This document shows positions 6,537 to 14,114 of a stretch of 64,000 nt of DNA, piece after piece. Source of the stretch: Sphaerisporangium sp040683095. Its GTDB lineage: Bacteria; Actinomycetota; Actinomycetes; Streptosporangiales; Streptosporangiaceae. Within the stretch, counting starts at the first letter, position 1. Every line of letters starts with the position of its first letter. Where the stretch lies: NCBI RefSeq assembly GCF_040683095.1, contig NZ_JBFBCI010000001.1, positions 186,001 through 250,000 on the forward strand, in the 5' to 3' direction. The notes below the pieces were generated by a model, which did not search any database, was not told where the DNA came from, and saw only the letters and a list, made by a program, of their open reading frames with translations. The translations under genes and the position numbers were made by a program.

Positions 6537-7361
6537 ATGCGAGATGTCACACAGATCGTGGCGCAGCTCCGGGAGGAGCTCGCCGCGGAGCTGCGCGAAC
6601 GGGTGCGGCGCCGCCTGGCCGAGCAGTCCACCGAGTGGCTGGTCGACCAGTTGATGGCGCTGGTCCTGCCGTCCGGCGAGGTCTCCTACGCGATCCCCCG
6701 GCAGGTGCCGCGAGGTCCCGAGGCCGGCGAGGACGCCTACGTGCCGCACCTCCCCATCGGCGAGGACGTTCCCGGAGCCGTCGGCGGACGCGACGACCGG
6801 CACCCGAGGACGGGCGGCGCGGAGGAGCCGACGTCCTGGGACGACGGGATGACGGGCGTGGAGGCCGAAGACGGGCGCGCGGCACGGATCCGGCGCCTCG
6901 GACTCGACCAGGCGTCCCTGCCCGGCCGCACCGCGCGGTACCGGGCGCTGCGGCGCGAGGTGCTGGTGGCCGAGGGCTACCTTCTCGATCCCCCGCCGAG
7001 GGGCGGAGCGCTGATCTCGCCCGCCCACCGCTCCCCGGACGCCGAGGCGCTCCTGCGGGAGGCCGGGGACGTCCTGCACGCGCTGCTCTTCGGCGGCGAG
7101 GGCGTGCGTCTCGACCCCGTGGAGCGCGGGTCGATCATCCTGAGCGTCCCCCGCGCCAAGGCGCACGCCGTGGCCTCGCTCCTGGGCACGCCCGGGGCGG
7201 ACCTCGTGCCGTCCGGCGGCGCGCCGTTCCGGATCGAGTACGGCGAGGTCGCGGGCGGGCTGGTGGGGCACGCACTGGCTGCGGCGTTGTGCCTGGTCAA
7301 CGACCTTCTGATCAACGAGCGGTCCCTGTACGGGGACGGCGAGAGCGCTCCGGGCCGTTAG
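6537..7361 (+). CDS. Hypothetical conserved protein, 274 aa
   Basis: I do not recognise a named family. The ATG at 6537 is preferred because the extra 26 upstream codons look non-coding. The N-terminal 45 residues form a charged amphipathic helix (IVAQLREELAAELRERVRRR). The middle is acidic and probably disordered (residues 60-115). The C-terminal half (from RIRRLGLDQASLPGRTARYR) looks globular and ends in an alanine/leucine-rich helix. There is no signal peptide or clear membrane span. It is in the same direction as the 116-aa gene, with a shared terminator downstream. Confidence 0.6.
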   Translation: MRDVTQIVAQLREELAAELRERVRRRLAEQSTEWLVDQLMALVLPSGEVSYAIPRQVPRGPEAGEDAYVPHLPIGEDVPGAVGGRDDRHPRTGGAEEPTSWDDGMTGVEAEDGRAARIRRLGLDQASLPGRTARYRALRREVLVAEGYLLDPPPRGGALISPAHRSPDAEALLREAGDVLHALLFGGEGVRLDPVERGSIILSVPRAKAHAVASLLGTPGADLVPSGGAPFRIEYGEVAGGLVGHALAAALCLVNDLLINERSLYGDGESAPGR

Positions 7362-7383
7362 CCCCCACCCTCGGAGCACGAAA

Positions 7384-7417
7384 GCCGCCCCGCGAGGAGG
7401 CACCCTCCCGGGGCGGC
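7384..7417. terminator. Bidirectional terminator
   Basis: GCCGCCCCG pairs with CGGGGCGGC around a 16-nt loop between two convergent genes. Confidence 0.8.
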
Positions 7418-7464
7418 GCGGCCACAAGAGGGCTCACCTCTCCCGGACGGACGGCCGCCGGTGG

Positions 7465-7767
7465 CTAATGGTGCTTGACGTGGTGCTTCTTCTTGTGGTG
7501 GCTCATGGCGTGCTTCTTGTGCTTGGCGTGCCTTTTGGTGTGATGCTTCTTGGCATGGTGAGCGGAGGCACGCTTCTTCTTCTTGTGATGGCCGTGCTTG
7601 GACGAGCAGCGCTTGCCCTTGCAGGTCGTCAGCGGGTCCGCGCTCGGAGCCACGGCCACGGACGTGGGAGCGGCGGTGGCCGCGGCGGCGGAGTGCACCG
7701 CGAGCGCGCCCGGGACGACGAGCGCGGAGGCCACCAGGAAACCGGCGGCAAGTGCTTGCCTGAGCAT
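7465..7767 (-). CDS. Exported His/Lys-rich small protein
   Basis: 100 residues. A classic Sec signal peptide (MLRQALAAGFLVASALVVPG, cleavage around AVHSAAA) is followed by an Ala/Ser/Thr spacer. A C-terminal tract of about 50 residues consists almost only of His, Lys, Ala and Ser (HHAKKHHTKRHAKHKKHAM and similar), after a two-cysteine TCKGKRC element. The mature protein is extremely basic and could bind metal ions, teichoic/nucleic acids or wall polymers; none of this is demonstrated. An AGTGATCTC leader lies before the ATG and a terminator lies downstream, so it is a stand-alone unit. Low-complexity genes can be frame artefacts, but signal peptide plus tract in one frame argues for a real gene. 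Confidence 0.65.
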   Translation of the reverse strand: MLRQALAAGFLVASALVVPGALAVHSAAAATAAPTSVAVAPSADPLTTCKGKRCSSKHGHHKKKKRASAHHAKKHHTKRHAKHKKHAMSHHKKKHHVKHH

Positions 7768-8030
7768 AAGAGATCACTCCGTTGTCGAGACGGTCTGAGC
7801 CCGGACTACCGATCGCCGGGCGGACGGAGCGTCGAATTGGTGTACCCGGGATAGCCCAAAACGCCCCGAAAACTACAAACCTCACGCTAACTGGGCGAAA
7901 TTCTGCGACCCGCCCATAAGAGGCAAAGCCTTGGTTCCGGCATTCCGCCTGGCCCTGGACAAACCTCACCCACCACCGGACGACCGTTTAATCGGTTGAC
8001 GGGCCGCGCGCACCTGGGAAGCCTGAACGG

Positions 8031-8142
8031 ATGCTGATACGTCGTGAGCTTCCCGCGGACATCCCGCACATCCGCGACGTGCATGCCGCCGCGTTCGCCC
8101 CCGGAGCCGCCCCCGGCCAGGTCGCCGCGGAGGCGGTCCTGA
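8031..8142 (+). pseudogene. 5' fragment of a GNAT acetyltransferase gene
   Basis: The first 37 codons (MLIRRELPADIPHIRDVHAAAF and on) are the typical first strand and helix of a GNAT N-acetyltransferase. Homology then stops at about 8142, where reverse-strand phage-like sequence begins. The acetyl-CoA binding loop is missing. The break marks an insertion or deletion junction. Confidence 0.75.
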
Positions 8143-8202
8143 AGTCCAGTTCACCAGGCGCAGGAACTCCGCGTGCCAGGAAGTGTCACGGCGCCTGTTC
8201 AT
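8143..8202 (-). pseudogene. 5' stub of a phage-like small gene
   Basis: An ATG at 8202 overlaps the stop of the upstream reading frame (ATGA). It encodes MNRRRDTSWHAEFLRLVNWT before the sequence crosses into the GNAT fragment. The gene is truncated by the same junction that cut the acetyltransferase. Confidence 0.5.
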
Positions 8203-8475
8203 CGGGCCTGCCCGAGCAAGATCCGTTCCCACAGGTCGGCGATCTGCGTGTGTCGCATCCGCGCGGTCTGCACGGTGGCCGCGCCGTCGCGGGTGCGCTC
8301 GATGTAGCCACGGACGTCGACTCCCCAGGCTGTACATCACATGCCACCCGGACTCGGCCAGGTCGAGGTGAGCGGCCTCGGTCGTCTGCTCGGGGTCCCA
8401 CCGGCGCGGCGCGCCCGGCTCGACGTCGGACGCGGGCACCGTGCCCTCGCGGTGCCGTCCGAGGCCCCGGCTCAC
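8199..8475 (-). pseudogene. Frameshifted phage-like hypothetical gene
   Basis: A GTG at 8475 overlaps the stop of the gene before it (GTGA). The first frame reads through ESGWHVMYSLGSR (to about 8325). The plausible continuation, VDVRGYIERTRDGAATVQTA ending LLGQAR, lies in another frame and ends at 8199-8201, exactly where the next start codon overlaps. Two good halves in different frames joined near 8320 suggest a single-base indel. The family is unknown; tight stop/start coupling with both neighbours indicates a former three-gene operon. Confidence 0.5.
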
Positions 8476-8834
8476 GCCGCCGCTCCTCGCCGGTACGGGT
8501 CGCGCCCGCTGTTCCAGGGCGGCGTGTCCGGCGCGCGACCGATCCCGAGGGGGACGGCGGGTGCGACCAACCGGACGAGACGCGAGGCGGCCACGGGCGG
8601 GTGGACCCTGCCCGGACGGGACGGCCCGGCGGGCAACGGCCCGTACAAGCCGAGCCGCTTACGCGCGTCCAAGCGGGCGCGCATCTGCGCCGTGGTGGGG
8701 TGCTCCCACTGGTGATGGCCCCGGTGGGGCAGGCTGGCGGCGTCGTGCGCGTACGGCGGGTGACCGCACCACCGGCACCCAAGCGGCTTCGGCGGCATGC
8801 CGGCGCTGTGACGTACGCGAATCAACCGAGGCAT
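8472..8834 (-). CDS. Phage-like hypothetical protein with CxxC motif
   Basis: The 120-residue frame contains CRWCGHPPYAHDAASLPHRG, followed by HHQWEHPTTAQMRARLDARK. The CxxCG plus several histidines looks like a small zinc-binding module of a type often seen in actinomycete prophage or conjugative-element genes; I do not know its function. The start is uncertain: the ATG at 8834 is used, and 8798 is a shorter choice. It is the first gene of the decayed three-gene minus-strand operon. The last third is Pro/Arg-rich and may not be conserved. Confidence 0.5.
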   Translation of the reverse strand: MPRLIRVRHSAGMPPKPLGCRWCGHPPYAHDAASLPHRGHHQWEHPTTAQMRARLDARKRLGLYGPLPAGPSRPGRVHPPVAASRLVRLVAPAVPLGIGRAPDTPPWNSGRDPYRRGAAA

Positions 8835-9201
8835 TGGCCGGTTGGGGACAGCCCTACGATTGGGCATCAGATCGCACCCTCTCTGTGCGGTCAAGGGCTC
8901 GTCCGGTCGTTCGCAGCGCCGGGCGGGCCCGTTTTCATGTTGTCGTGGAAGGTGCGACGACGCGGGAGGTATGGAATCACCGCGCCGCCGCACCAGCTCA
9001 CGGAGTGCTTTACCGGGCGGCTACCTCCATGACCGCGATGTATCGGTTGCCCTCGAAGCTCTAGGATCGATGACATACCTTACTGCCATCCATGGAAGCC
9101 ATCAAGGTCCGGTTAGGCTTTGCGTGGAAAGTCTGGTGATGAACGCCTTGCCAGGCCCCCGAGTAAGGTGACGAAGGATCCCGGAGCCGAAAGAGGCTGG
9201 C

Positions 9202-9741
9202 ATGATCGAACACTCATGGGTTAGTGTCTCCGCGCCATACACCCGCCCCCGCTCTGCCGACCAAGGAGATGCCTGGGCTGAAGAGGCAGCGCGGCACGGT
9301 CAATCGGGGACTCACCTGCTCCAGGAAGTGGTGGAGGGTGTCGCCCCCGACGAGGTGGCTGAGCTGCTTCAGCTTTCTCGAGGAAGCCGTGTGATCGTCC
9401 GACGCCGGACCGTTCTCCTCAACGACCAGCCCATCGAGATCGCGGACTCCTACTACCCCTTGACCATCGCTCAGGGAACGCGGCTGGCGGAGCACCGCAA
9501 GATTCGAGGTGGGGCGGTCACGCTCCTGGCTGAGCTCGGGCATGAGCCCCGCCTCGCCCAGGAGGACGTGTCCGCCCGACCGGCCACGGACGAAGAGCGA
9601 CGGGCACTTGAATTGGATGAGAACGAGTGGGTCTTGGTGCTGGTGCGGACGCTCAAGACTGGAGATGGCACACCCGTCGAGATCACAACGATACGTATGA
9701 TCGCGCAGGGCCGCCACCTGCGTTACGAAACGACCCTTTAG
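9202..9741 (+). CDS. UTRA-domain protein lacking a DNA-binding domain
   Basis: 179 residues. After about 40 N-terminal residues of unclear structure, the rest is a UTRA ligand-binding fold of the HutC/GntR family: LLQEVVEGVAPDEVAELLQL, RRRTVLLNDQPIEIADSYYP, VSARPATDEERRALELDENE and a closing beta strand IRMIAQGRHLRYE. There is no winged helix-turn-helix. The next gene encodes a complete GntR protein with the same UTRA layout, and the two end 15 bases apart. The truncated copy may pair with the full one, or may be decaying after a duplication. Confidence 0.75.
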   Translation: MIEHSWVSVSAPYTRPRSADQGDAWAEEAARHGQSGTHLLQEVVEGVAPDEVAELLQLSRGSRVIVRRRTVLLNDQPIEIADSYYPLTIAQGTRLAEHRKIRGGAVTLLAELGHEPRLAQEDVSARPATDEERRALELDENEWVLVLVRTLKTGDGTPVEITTIRMIAQGRHLRYETTL

Positions 9742-9756
9742 TGAAGGAATTCCACC

Positions 9757-10476
9757 GTGGCGCGAAAGTCGGATAAGCGACCCCCGCAACTGAAGATCGC
9801 TGCCGACCTTCGGGCAAAGATCATGTCAGGGGAACTGGAGCCCGGCGAGAAGCTGCCGTCTACGGCCGAGCTGGCGGAGGCCTACTCCGCCGCACCCGCC
9901 ACCGCCCACAACGCGACCAAGCTCCTTCAGGGAGAAGGGTTCGTGTACGGTCAGGCTGGCAAGGGTGTGTTCGTGCGGGACCGGCGCCCGTTCGCGGTGC
10001 GGTCTGCGGCCTACTTCGACCCAGCGGAGCAGGGTGTCGTCTACAAGCTTCTCAAGGTCGCCGAGGTCCAGGCACCAAAGGACGTCGCGGCCGCGCTTGG
10101 CGAAGCTCGCACCGTGCTGAGGTATCGCCTGATGCTGCGCGACGACGAGCCCGTTGAGGTCTCCTGGTCTTACTATCCGCTGAGCCTTGTCGCTGGGAGC
10201 GCCCTCACCCGCCCGGGACGGATTCACGGGGGAGCCCCGGCCGTCCTGGCCCAGCTCGGCTATCCCGAACGCGAGTTCACAGATCATCTGTCCGTCCGGC
10301 CTCCAACCACTGAGGAAGCGGAGACGCTAGAACTGCCTGAGGGCATCCCGGTGTTCCGTCAGTTCCGGGTGATCTATTCCGACGCAGATAGGCCGATAGA
10401 GGCGTCCATCCTCATCAAGGGTGGCCACCTCTACGAGGTGATGTACCGGCAGGTCATCCAACCAGACAGGGAGTGA
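9757..10476 (+). CDS. GntR family (HutC-type) transcriptional regulator with UTRA domain
   Basis: 239 residues, GTG start behind AAGGA. The N-terminal winged helix-turn-helix (LKIAADLRAKIMSGELEPGE, then LPSTAELAEAYSAAPATAHN) is followed by a UTRA sensor domain (VEVSWSYYPLSLVAGSAL, then FTDHLSVRPPTTEEAETLEL). HutC-type regulators bind small effectors and repress by dimerising on palindromes. In many actinomycetes such genes sit on integrative elements of the pSAM2 type, where KorSA-like GntR proteins control transfer; that fits the surrounding debris but is inferred. It overlaps the next, broken, DUF397 gene by GTGA. Confidence 0.85.
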   Translation: MARKSDKRPPQLKIAADLRAKIMSGELEPGEKLPSTAELAEAYSAAPATAHNATKLLQGEGFVYGQAGKGVFVRDRRPFAVRSAAYFDPAEQGVVYKLLKVAEVQAPKDVAAALGEARTVLRYRLMLRDDEPVEVSWSYYPLSLVAGSALTRPGRIHGGAPAVLAQLGYPEREFTDHLSVRPPTTEEAETLELPEGIPVFRQFRVIYSDADRPIEASILIKGGHLYEVMYRQVIQPDRE

Positions 10477-10563
10477 TCAAGACCGAATTCCCCGAATACG
10501 GTCTTGACTGGCGTAAGAGCAGTTACGGCGGCGGTGGAAACAACTGCGTCGAGGTAGCCTCCC
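10473..10563 (+). pseudogene. 5' fragment of a DUF397 gene
   Basis: GTG at 10473 overlaps the preceding stop. The encoded MIKTEFPEYGLDWRKSSYGG plus GGNNCVEVA is the start of a DUF397 protein, the small partner usually found beside an XRE regulator in actinomycetes. The rest is replaced at about 10,563 by the 3' end of a reverse-strand integrase. Confidence 0.75.
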
Positions 10564-10980
10564 GCGCCGGCTGTAGAACTCGGCCAGCGCCACGACGTCC
10601 GCGGGCACAGCCAGCCCGAGGGCCGGGCTCGCGGTGGCGGTCGCCGGGCCGCTGTCTCGGGGGACGGCCATCACGGTGTCGATGACGTCGGCCGCCCGCC
10701 GGTCGGCCTCGGGCGCCAGGTGCCTGTACAGGCCCGCCGTGACCACGATCGACTCGTGCCCCAGGCGCTTGGAGACGGTGTCCAGGCTGACGTTCTCGCC
10801 CAGCAGTTCGAGGGCGTGGCTGTGCCTGAACTTGTGCGGGGTCGCCTCGGTGGCGATCTGCCGTTCGCAGGCCTTGTCGACGACCTTGGACCAATGGGTC
10901 TGCGTTCCGCCCTCGCGCCGGACGACGCGGTACCAGGTGAGGCGGCCGCCCTTGCTGACTCTCGGCCCTATGGAGGCCAT
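10564..10980 (-). pseudogene. Internally deleted tyrosine integrase
   Basis: ATG at 10980 follows AAGGAATTTC. The first 25 residues (MASIGPRVSKGGRLTWYRVV, then RREGG) are the typical N-terminus of an actinomycete phage-type integrase. The frame then jumps at about residue 30 to the catalytic C-terminus: TPHKFRHSHALELLGE (box II His and Arg), RLGHESIVVTAGLYRHL (box II His and the nucleophile Tyr). Roughly 250-300 residues, including the SAM-like core-binding domain and the first catalytic Arg, are missing. Its 3' end collides with DUF397. It lies just beyond the 3' end of tRNA-Ser(CGA), the expected place for an integrase that used that tRNA. Confidence 0.85.
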
Positions 10981-11062
10981 GAAATTCCTTCCGTGAGGAA
11001 GGCGAGCACCACCGCCACCGGGACCCGCGTTCAAGGCATGTGCAGACATGATCTTGAACGCG

Positions 11063-11098
11063 AAAGGCCTCTAAGCGACTTTGCGCAGCTCAGAGGCC
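11063..11098 (-). terminator. Terminator downstream of tRNA-Ser(CGA)
   Basis: Read on the minus strand, AGGGCCTCTGAG and CTTAGAGGCCTTT form a hairpin followed by a T run, about ten bases after the tRNA. Confidence 0.75.
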
Positions 11099-11106
11099 CT
11101 TAGTAG

Positions 11107-11196
11107 TGGCGGTGGAGGTGGGATTTGAACCCACGGATGGGTTGCCCCATCACACGCTTTCGAGGCGTGCGCCCTCGGCCACTAGGCGACTCCACC
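11107..11196 (-). tRNA. tRNA-Ser(CGA)
   Basis: Complete class II tRNA: acceptor GGTGGAG/CTCCACC, anticodon loop CTCGAAA (anticodon CGA), long variable arm closed by ATGGG/CCCAT, and T arm GTGGGTTCAAATCCCAC. Discriminator G is followed by an encoded CCA (11107-11109). It decodes UCG. tRNA-Ser genes are common integration targets, and an integrase remnant lies 130 bases beyond its 3' end. Confidence 0.97.
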
Positions 11197-11257
11197 GCGG
11201 AGCAGCCTACCGGATCCGGGCCACTGCTCGCGCGCCGAAGGTTCGCCGGCGGCGCGC

Positions 11258-11719
11258 TCAGCGGCGGCGGTCGGCGAAGAAGTCCGTGAGGACGGCCGCG
11301 CACTCGTCGGCGAGGACGCCGAGGACGACCTCCGGGCGGTGGTTCAGGCGGCGGTCGCGGATCACGTCCCACAGGGAACCGGCCGCGCCGGTCTTCTCGT
11401 CCACGGCGCCGTAGACGACGCGGTCCACCCGGGCGAGCACGGCGGCCCCGGCGCACATCGTGCACGGCTCCAGGGTGACGACCAGCGTGCAGCCGGACAG
11501 GCGCCACTCGCCGCGCGCTCGGGCCGCCGCGCGCAGTGCGAGGATCTCGGCGTGGGCCGTAGGGTCCGCACCCGCCTCGCGGTCGTTGCCGGCGGCGGCC
11601 AGCACCTCGCCGCCGGGACCGAGGACGACGGCCCCGACCGGTACCTCGCCCCGCCGCCCGGCCTCGACGGCCTCGGCCAGCGCGAGCCGCATGGGCCGCT
11701 CGAAGGATGGCACGCTCAC
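11258..11719 (-). CDS. tadA: tRNA-specific adenosine deaminase TadA
   Basis: 153 residues of the cytidine/deoxycytidylate deaminase fold. The zinc site is visible as HAE (residues 56-58, with Glu58 as the proton shuttle) and PCTMC (85-89). Such enzymes convert adenosine 34 of tRNA-Arg(ACG) to inosine so that it reads CGU, CGC and CGA. Length is normal for the bacterial enzyme. Two genes for TadA-associated proteins lie directly upstream on the same strand and the tRNA-Ser follows, a conserved actinomycete arrangement. Confidence 0.95.
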   Translation of the reverse strand: MSVPSFERPMRLALAEAVEAGRRGEVPVGAVVLGPGGEVLAAAGNDREAGADPTAHAEILALRAAARARGEWRLSGCTLVVTLEPCTMCAGAAVLARVDRVVYGAVDEKTGAAGSLWDVIRDRRLNHRPEVVLGVLADECAAVLTDFFADRRR

Positions 11720-11780
11720 AGGAGCGATTCTCCGCCCTCGCCGTGCGCCGCGTCGAAACGCCGCCCGCGATCGCCCGCGA

Positions 11781-12272
11781 CTAGCGGAGGCGGTCGAACT
11801 CGTCGGCGAAGGAAAGCTTCTCGGCGATCACCGACAGGGTGTCGGCGGGGAGCACGCCTTCCTCCATGCTCAGCTCCAGCAGCTCCTCGGCGGTCATGCC
11901 TAGGTCGCGGAGCAGCTCGAAGTCGCCCGCCGGGCGGACGCCGACGTCGGCCTCCTTGTCGGGGACGACCACCCCGGCCAGCTCGTTGAAGAGCTCTCCA
12001 AGGGGGTCGCCCGCGGCGGCGTGGGCGTCGGAGAGGAACGCGCGGGGCTCGGCCTCGTCCTCATACCGGACGAGGGCGAACCATTCGTCCTCCACCTCGA
12101 CGCAGAGGAGGGCGAGTTCCTCCCCGCTCAGCCCGAGGGCGTCCTGGACGGCGTCACCGAGGTCGTCGGCGATCTCGACGTTGTCGAGATCGACCTCGGC
12201 CCCGTTCCATCCGTCGGGTGTGCGGACGAAGGCCGCGGCGAACAGTGAGCTGCGGGATGGTCTCGAGGGCAT
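11781..12272 (-). CDS. tRNA adenosine deaminase-associated protein (copy 2)
   Basis: 163 residues, strongly acidic, matching the small actinobacterial family that accompanies tadA. Conserved segments are AAAFVRTPDGW, ALLCVEVEDEWFALVRYEDE and the closing GDFELLRDLGMTAEELLELS. Its biochemical role is unknown. The upstream gene encodes a paralogue with the same ending pattern (AGDLSIFADLGLDEMELGAL), so the pair arose by tandem duplication. The two genes are 17 bases apart. Confidence 0.85.
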   Translation of the reverse strand: MPSRPSRSSLFAAAFVRTPDGWNGAEVDLDNVEIADDLGDAVQDALGLSGEELALLCVEVEDEWFALVRYEDEAEPRAFLSDAHAAAGDPLGELFNELAGVVVPDKEADVGVRPAGDFELLRDLGMTAEELLELSMEEGVLPADTLSVIAEKLSFADEFDRLR

Positions 12273-12289
12273 GTTCGCGGCTCCCGAGG

Positions 12290-12778
12290 TCAGCCGATGG
12301 CTGAGTCGACGGCACGTTCAAACGGCTGGGAGAACCCCAGTCGTGCGGCGATGCTGGAAAGCACCTCGTCAGGTAGCAGTTCGAGGTCTCCGGACAGAGC
12401 GCCGAGCTCCATCTCGTCGAGCCCGAGGTCGGCGAAGATCGATAGATCTCCCGCGGGGAGGACCATGTCCAGATCCTCCTCCTCGGGCACCGGGACGTCG
12501 AGGTACTCGAGGACCTGCTGGGCGAGGGGCCAGTCCCATGCCGCCGTGATGTCGGACAGGAAGACGTCGACGCGCTCACCGAACACCCGTAATGCCACGA
12601 AGAAGTCATCCCCAACGGCGACGAGGCCAATCGTGGCGCCCATGCTCGGCTGCTGGCGGAGCGCGTGGATGAGCCCGTGCAGGTCGGCCGTCAGGCCCAC
12701 GGGCAACATCTCGGCTTCCCAGCGGTCGTCCTCGCGGTAGACCACGATGGCGAAGTCAAGAGCGTCTACGTCTGTCAT
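12290..12778 (-). CDS. tRNA adenosine deaminase-associated protein (copy 1)
   Basis: 162 residues from an ATG at 12778 (MTDVDALDFAIVVYREDDRW), preceded by GGGGTGA. An open frame extends further upstream but has no coding character. The N-terminal half is an alpha/beta segment ending in VFGERVDVFLSD. The C-terminal half is acidic with GDLELLPDEVLSSIAARLGF. It belongs to the same family as the next gene and is likely its operon partner together with tadA. It is divergent from upp. Confidence 0.85.
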   Translation of the reverse strand: MTDVDALDFAIVVYREDDRWEAEMLPVGLTADLHGLIHALRQQPSMGATIGLVAVGDDFFVALRVFGERVDVFLSDITAAWDWPLAQQVLEYLDVPVPEEEDLDMVLPAGDLSIFADLGLDEMELGALSGDLELLPDEVLSSIAARLGFSQPFERAVDSAIG

Positions 12779-12956
12779 CTTCACCCCACCGACGCGGTTC
12801 TTACGGGTGGCAATGCTCCCAGAATCCCTGGGCCCCTGTACGGCCGTCGGGCAAATTGTGATCAAAAACGGGGGGCCACGGCCTGCTTCGGGTGCGATGG
12901 CCGGTACCGACCCGCTCGTACCGTTCACCCGGTCCCAAGAGATACCGTTGGCAGCC

Positions 12957-13595
12957 ATGAAGACCCTCGTCGTCGACCACCCGCTCGTCGCCCACAAGCT
13001 GACCACGCTTCGCGACGAGCGCACGGACTCCCCGACGTTCCGGCGCCTCGCGGACGAACTCGTCACCCTGCTGGCCTACGAGGCGACGCGGGACGTGCGG
13101 GTCACCGACGCGACGGTCACCACTCCGGTCGCCCCGGCCCAGGGCGTGCGGCTGGCGCGCCCGGCGCCGCTGGTGGTGCCGATCCTGCGGGCGGGGCTGG
13201 GCATGCTCGACGGGATGACCCGCCTGCTGCCGACGGCCGAGGTCGGATTCATCGGCATGATCCGGGACGAGGGCACGCTGAAGGCGCAGACGTACGCGAC
13301 CCGCCTGCCGGAGGATCTGTCGGGCCGCCAGTGCTTCGTGCTCGACCCCATGCTGGCGACCGGCGGCACGCTCGCCGCGGCGATCCAGTTGCTGTTCGAC
13401 CGGGGCGCCGAGGACGTGACCGCCATCTGCCTGCTCGCCGCGCCCGAGGGCCTGTCGTACGTCGAGAGTCTCTTCGCCGACCATGGCAACCCTGTGCGCG
13501 TGGTGACAGCCGCTCTGGACGAGCGGTTGAACGAGCACGGCTACATCGTTCCGGGGCTCGGGGACGCCGGCGACCGCCTGTACGGGGTCGTCTAG
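12957..13595 (+). CDS. upp: Uracil phosphoribosyltransferase
   Basis: 212 residues from the ATG at 12957 (MKTLVVDHPLVAHKLTTLRD). The PRPP-binding motif DPMLATGGT is at residues 130-138, and the uracil-binding tail YIVPGLGDAGDRLYG is at the C-terminus. It converts uracil and PRPP to UMP in pyrimidine salvage. Length and motifs are standard. It is transcribed alone, divergent from the TadA-associated genes. Confidence 0.96.
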   Translation: MKTLVVDHPLVAHKLTTLRDERTDSPTFRRLADELVTLLAYEATRDVRVTDATVTTPVAPAQGVRLARPAPLVVPILRAGLGMLDGMTRLLPTAEVGFIGMIRDEGTLKAQTYATRLPEDLSGRQCFVLDPMLATGGTLAAAIQLLFDRGAEDVTAICLLAAPEGLSYVESLFADHGNPVRVVTAALDERLNEHGYIVPGLGDAGDRLYGVV

Positions 13596-13695
13596 GTCTC
13601 TTGGGGCGTTCGAGGCCCTCGGCGCCCTTGGGTCATCGGAGTCGTCCGAATCCTTTTCCTTCATCTTCCTCTGGTTGACACACGTCTCGTTACAT

Positions 13696-13721
13696 ACTGT
13701 GTTTCAGTGGGTACACACAGT
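13696..13721. promoter_or_regulatory. Inverted repeat overlapping a likely promoter
   Basis: ACTGTGT (13696-13702) and ACACAGT (13715-13721) form a perfect 7-bp inverted repeat. TTGACA at 13675-13680 is a good -35 element and TACATACT just before the first arm could be part of a -10. The repeat sits where an operator would occlude the polymerase upstream of the 72-aa gene. Confidence 0.5.
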
Positions 13722-13780
13722 GATGACGATGTCATTGTGTTCCCGGCATCTCCTGCCGTGGACGCGCACCTGGGAGAGCT

Positions 13781-13999
13781 ATGGACCAGCGGCCCGAGAT
13801 TGACGCCTATACACAGGTCGAGACCGTGCTTAAGGTCGAGTTCGCCGGGGTTCATCCCGCCGCGACGGTGGCACGCTGTATCGAAGCGGCTCACCACGGC
13901 GCGATGGAAGTCACTGGTTACGCGTACCCGGGCCTGGTGGAGCGGATCGCACGCAAGCACCTCCAGGTGCTCGCCGTGGTCGCCGCCGAGCAGGAGTGA
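13781..13999 (+). CDS. Small helical protein (three-helix-bundle type), 72 aa
   Basis: ATG behind GGGAG. The product has three predicted helices: DAYTQVETVLKVEFAGVHPA, ATVARCIEAAHHGAMEVTGY and LVERIARKHLQVLAVVAAEQ. The sequence recalls the actinobacterial three-helix bundle dimerisation family of unknown function. It may partner a regulator elsewhere. A promoter with an inverted repeat lies just upstream. Confidence 0.65.
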   Translation: MDQRPEIDAYTQVETVLKVEFAGVHPAATVARCIEAAHHGAMEVTGYAYPGLVERIARKHLQVLAVVAAEQE

Positions 14000-14114
14000 C
14001 GCAGGTCACATCCAGACCCCTAAAGACTGAGGGGTCAGGATGCGCTTTACCCAGCCCGACTGCTGGGTAATGTATACGGTGGGTGCAGTGGGTGAGTGGT
14101 TAACGGAGGCGGCA

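Noticed and set aside
9202..10476. Two tandem complete GntR regulators
   Set aside because: The first protein lacks any helix-turn-helix; its N-terminal residues do not fit a winged helix in any frame upstream.
11197..11257. SRP RNA (ffs) near tadA
   Set aside because: The gap between tadA and the tRNA is only 60 bases and shows no SRP hairpin.
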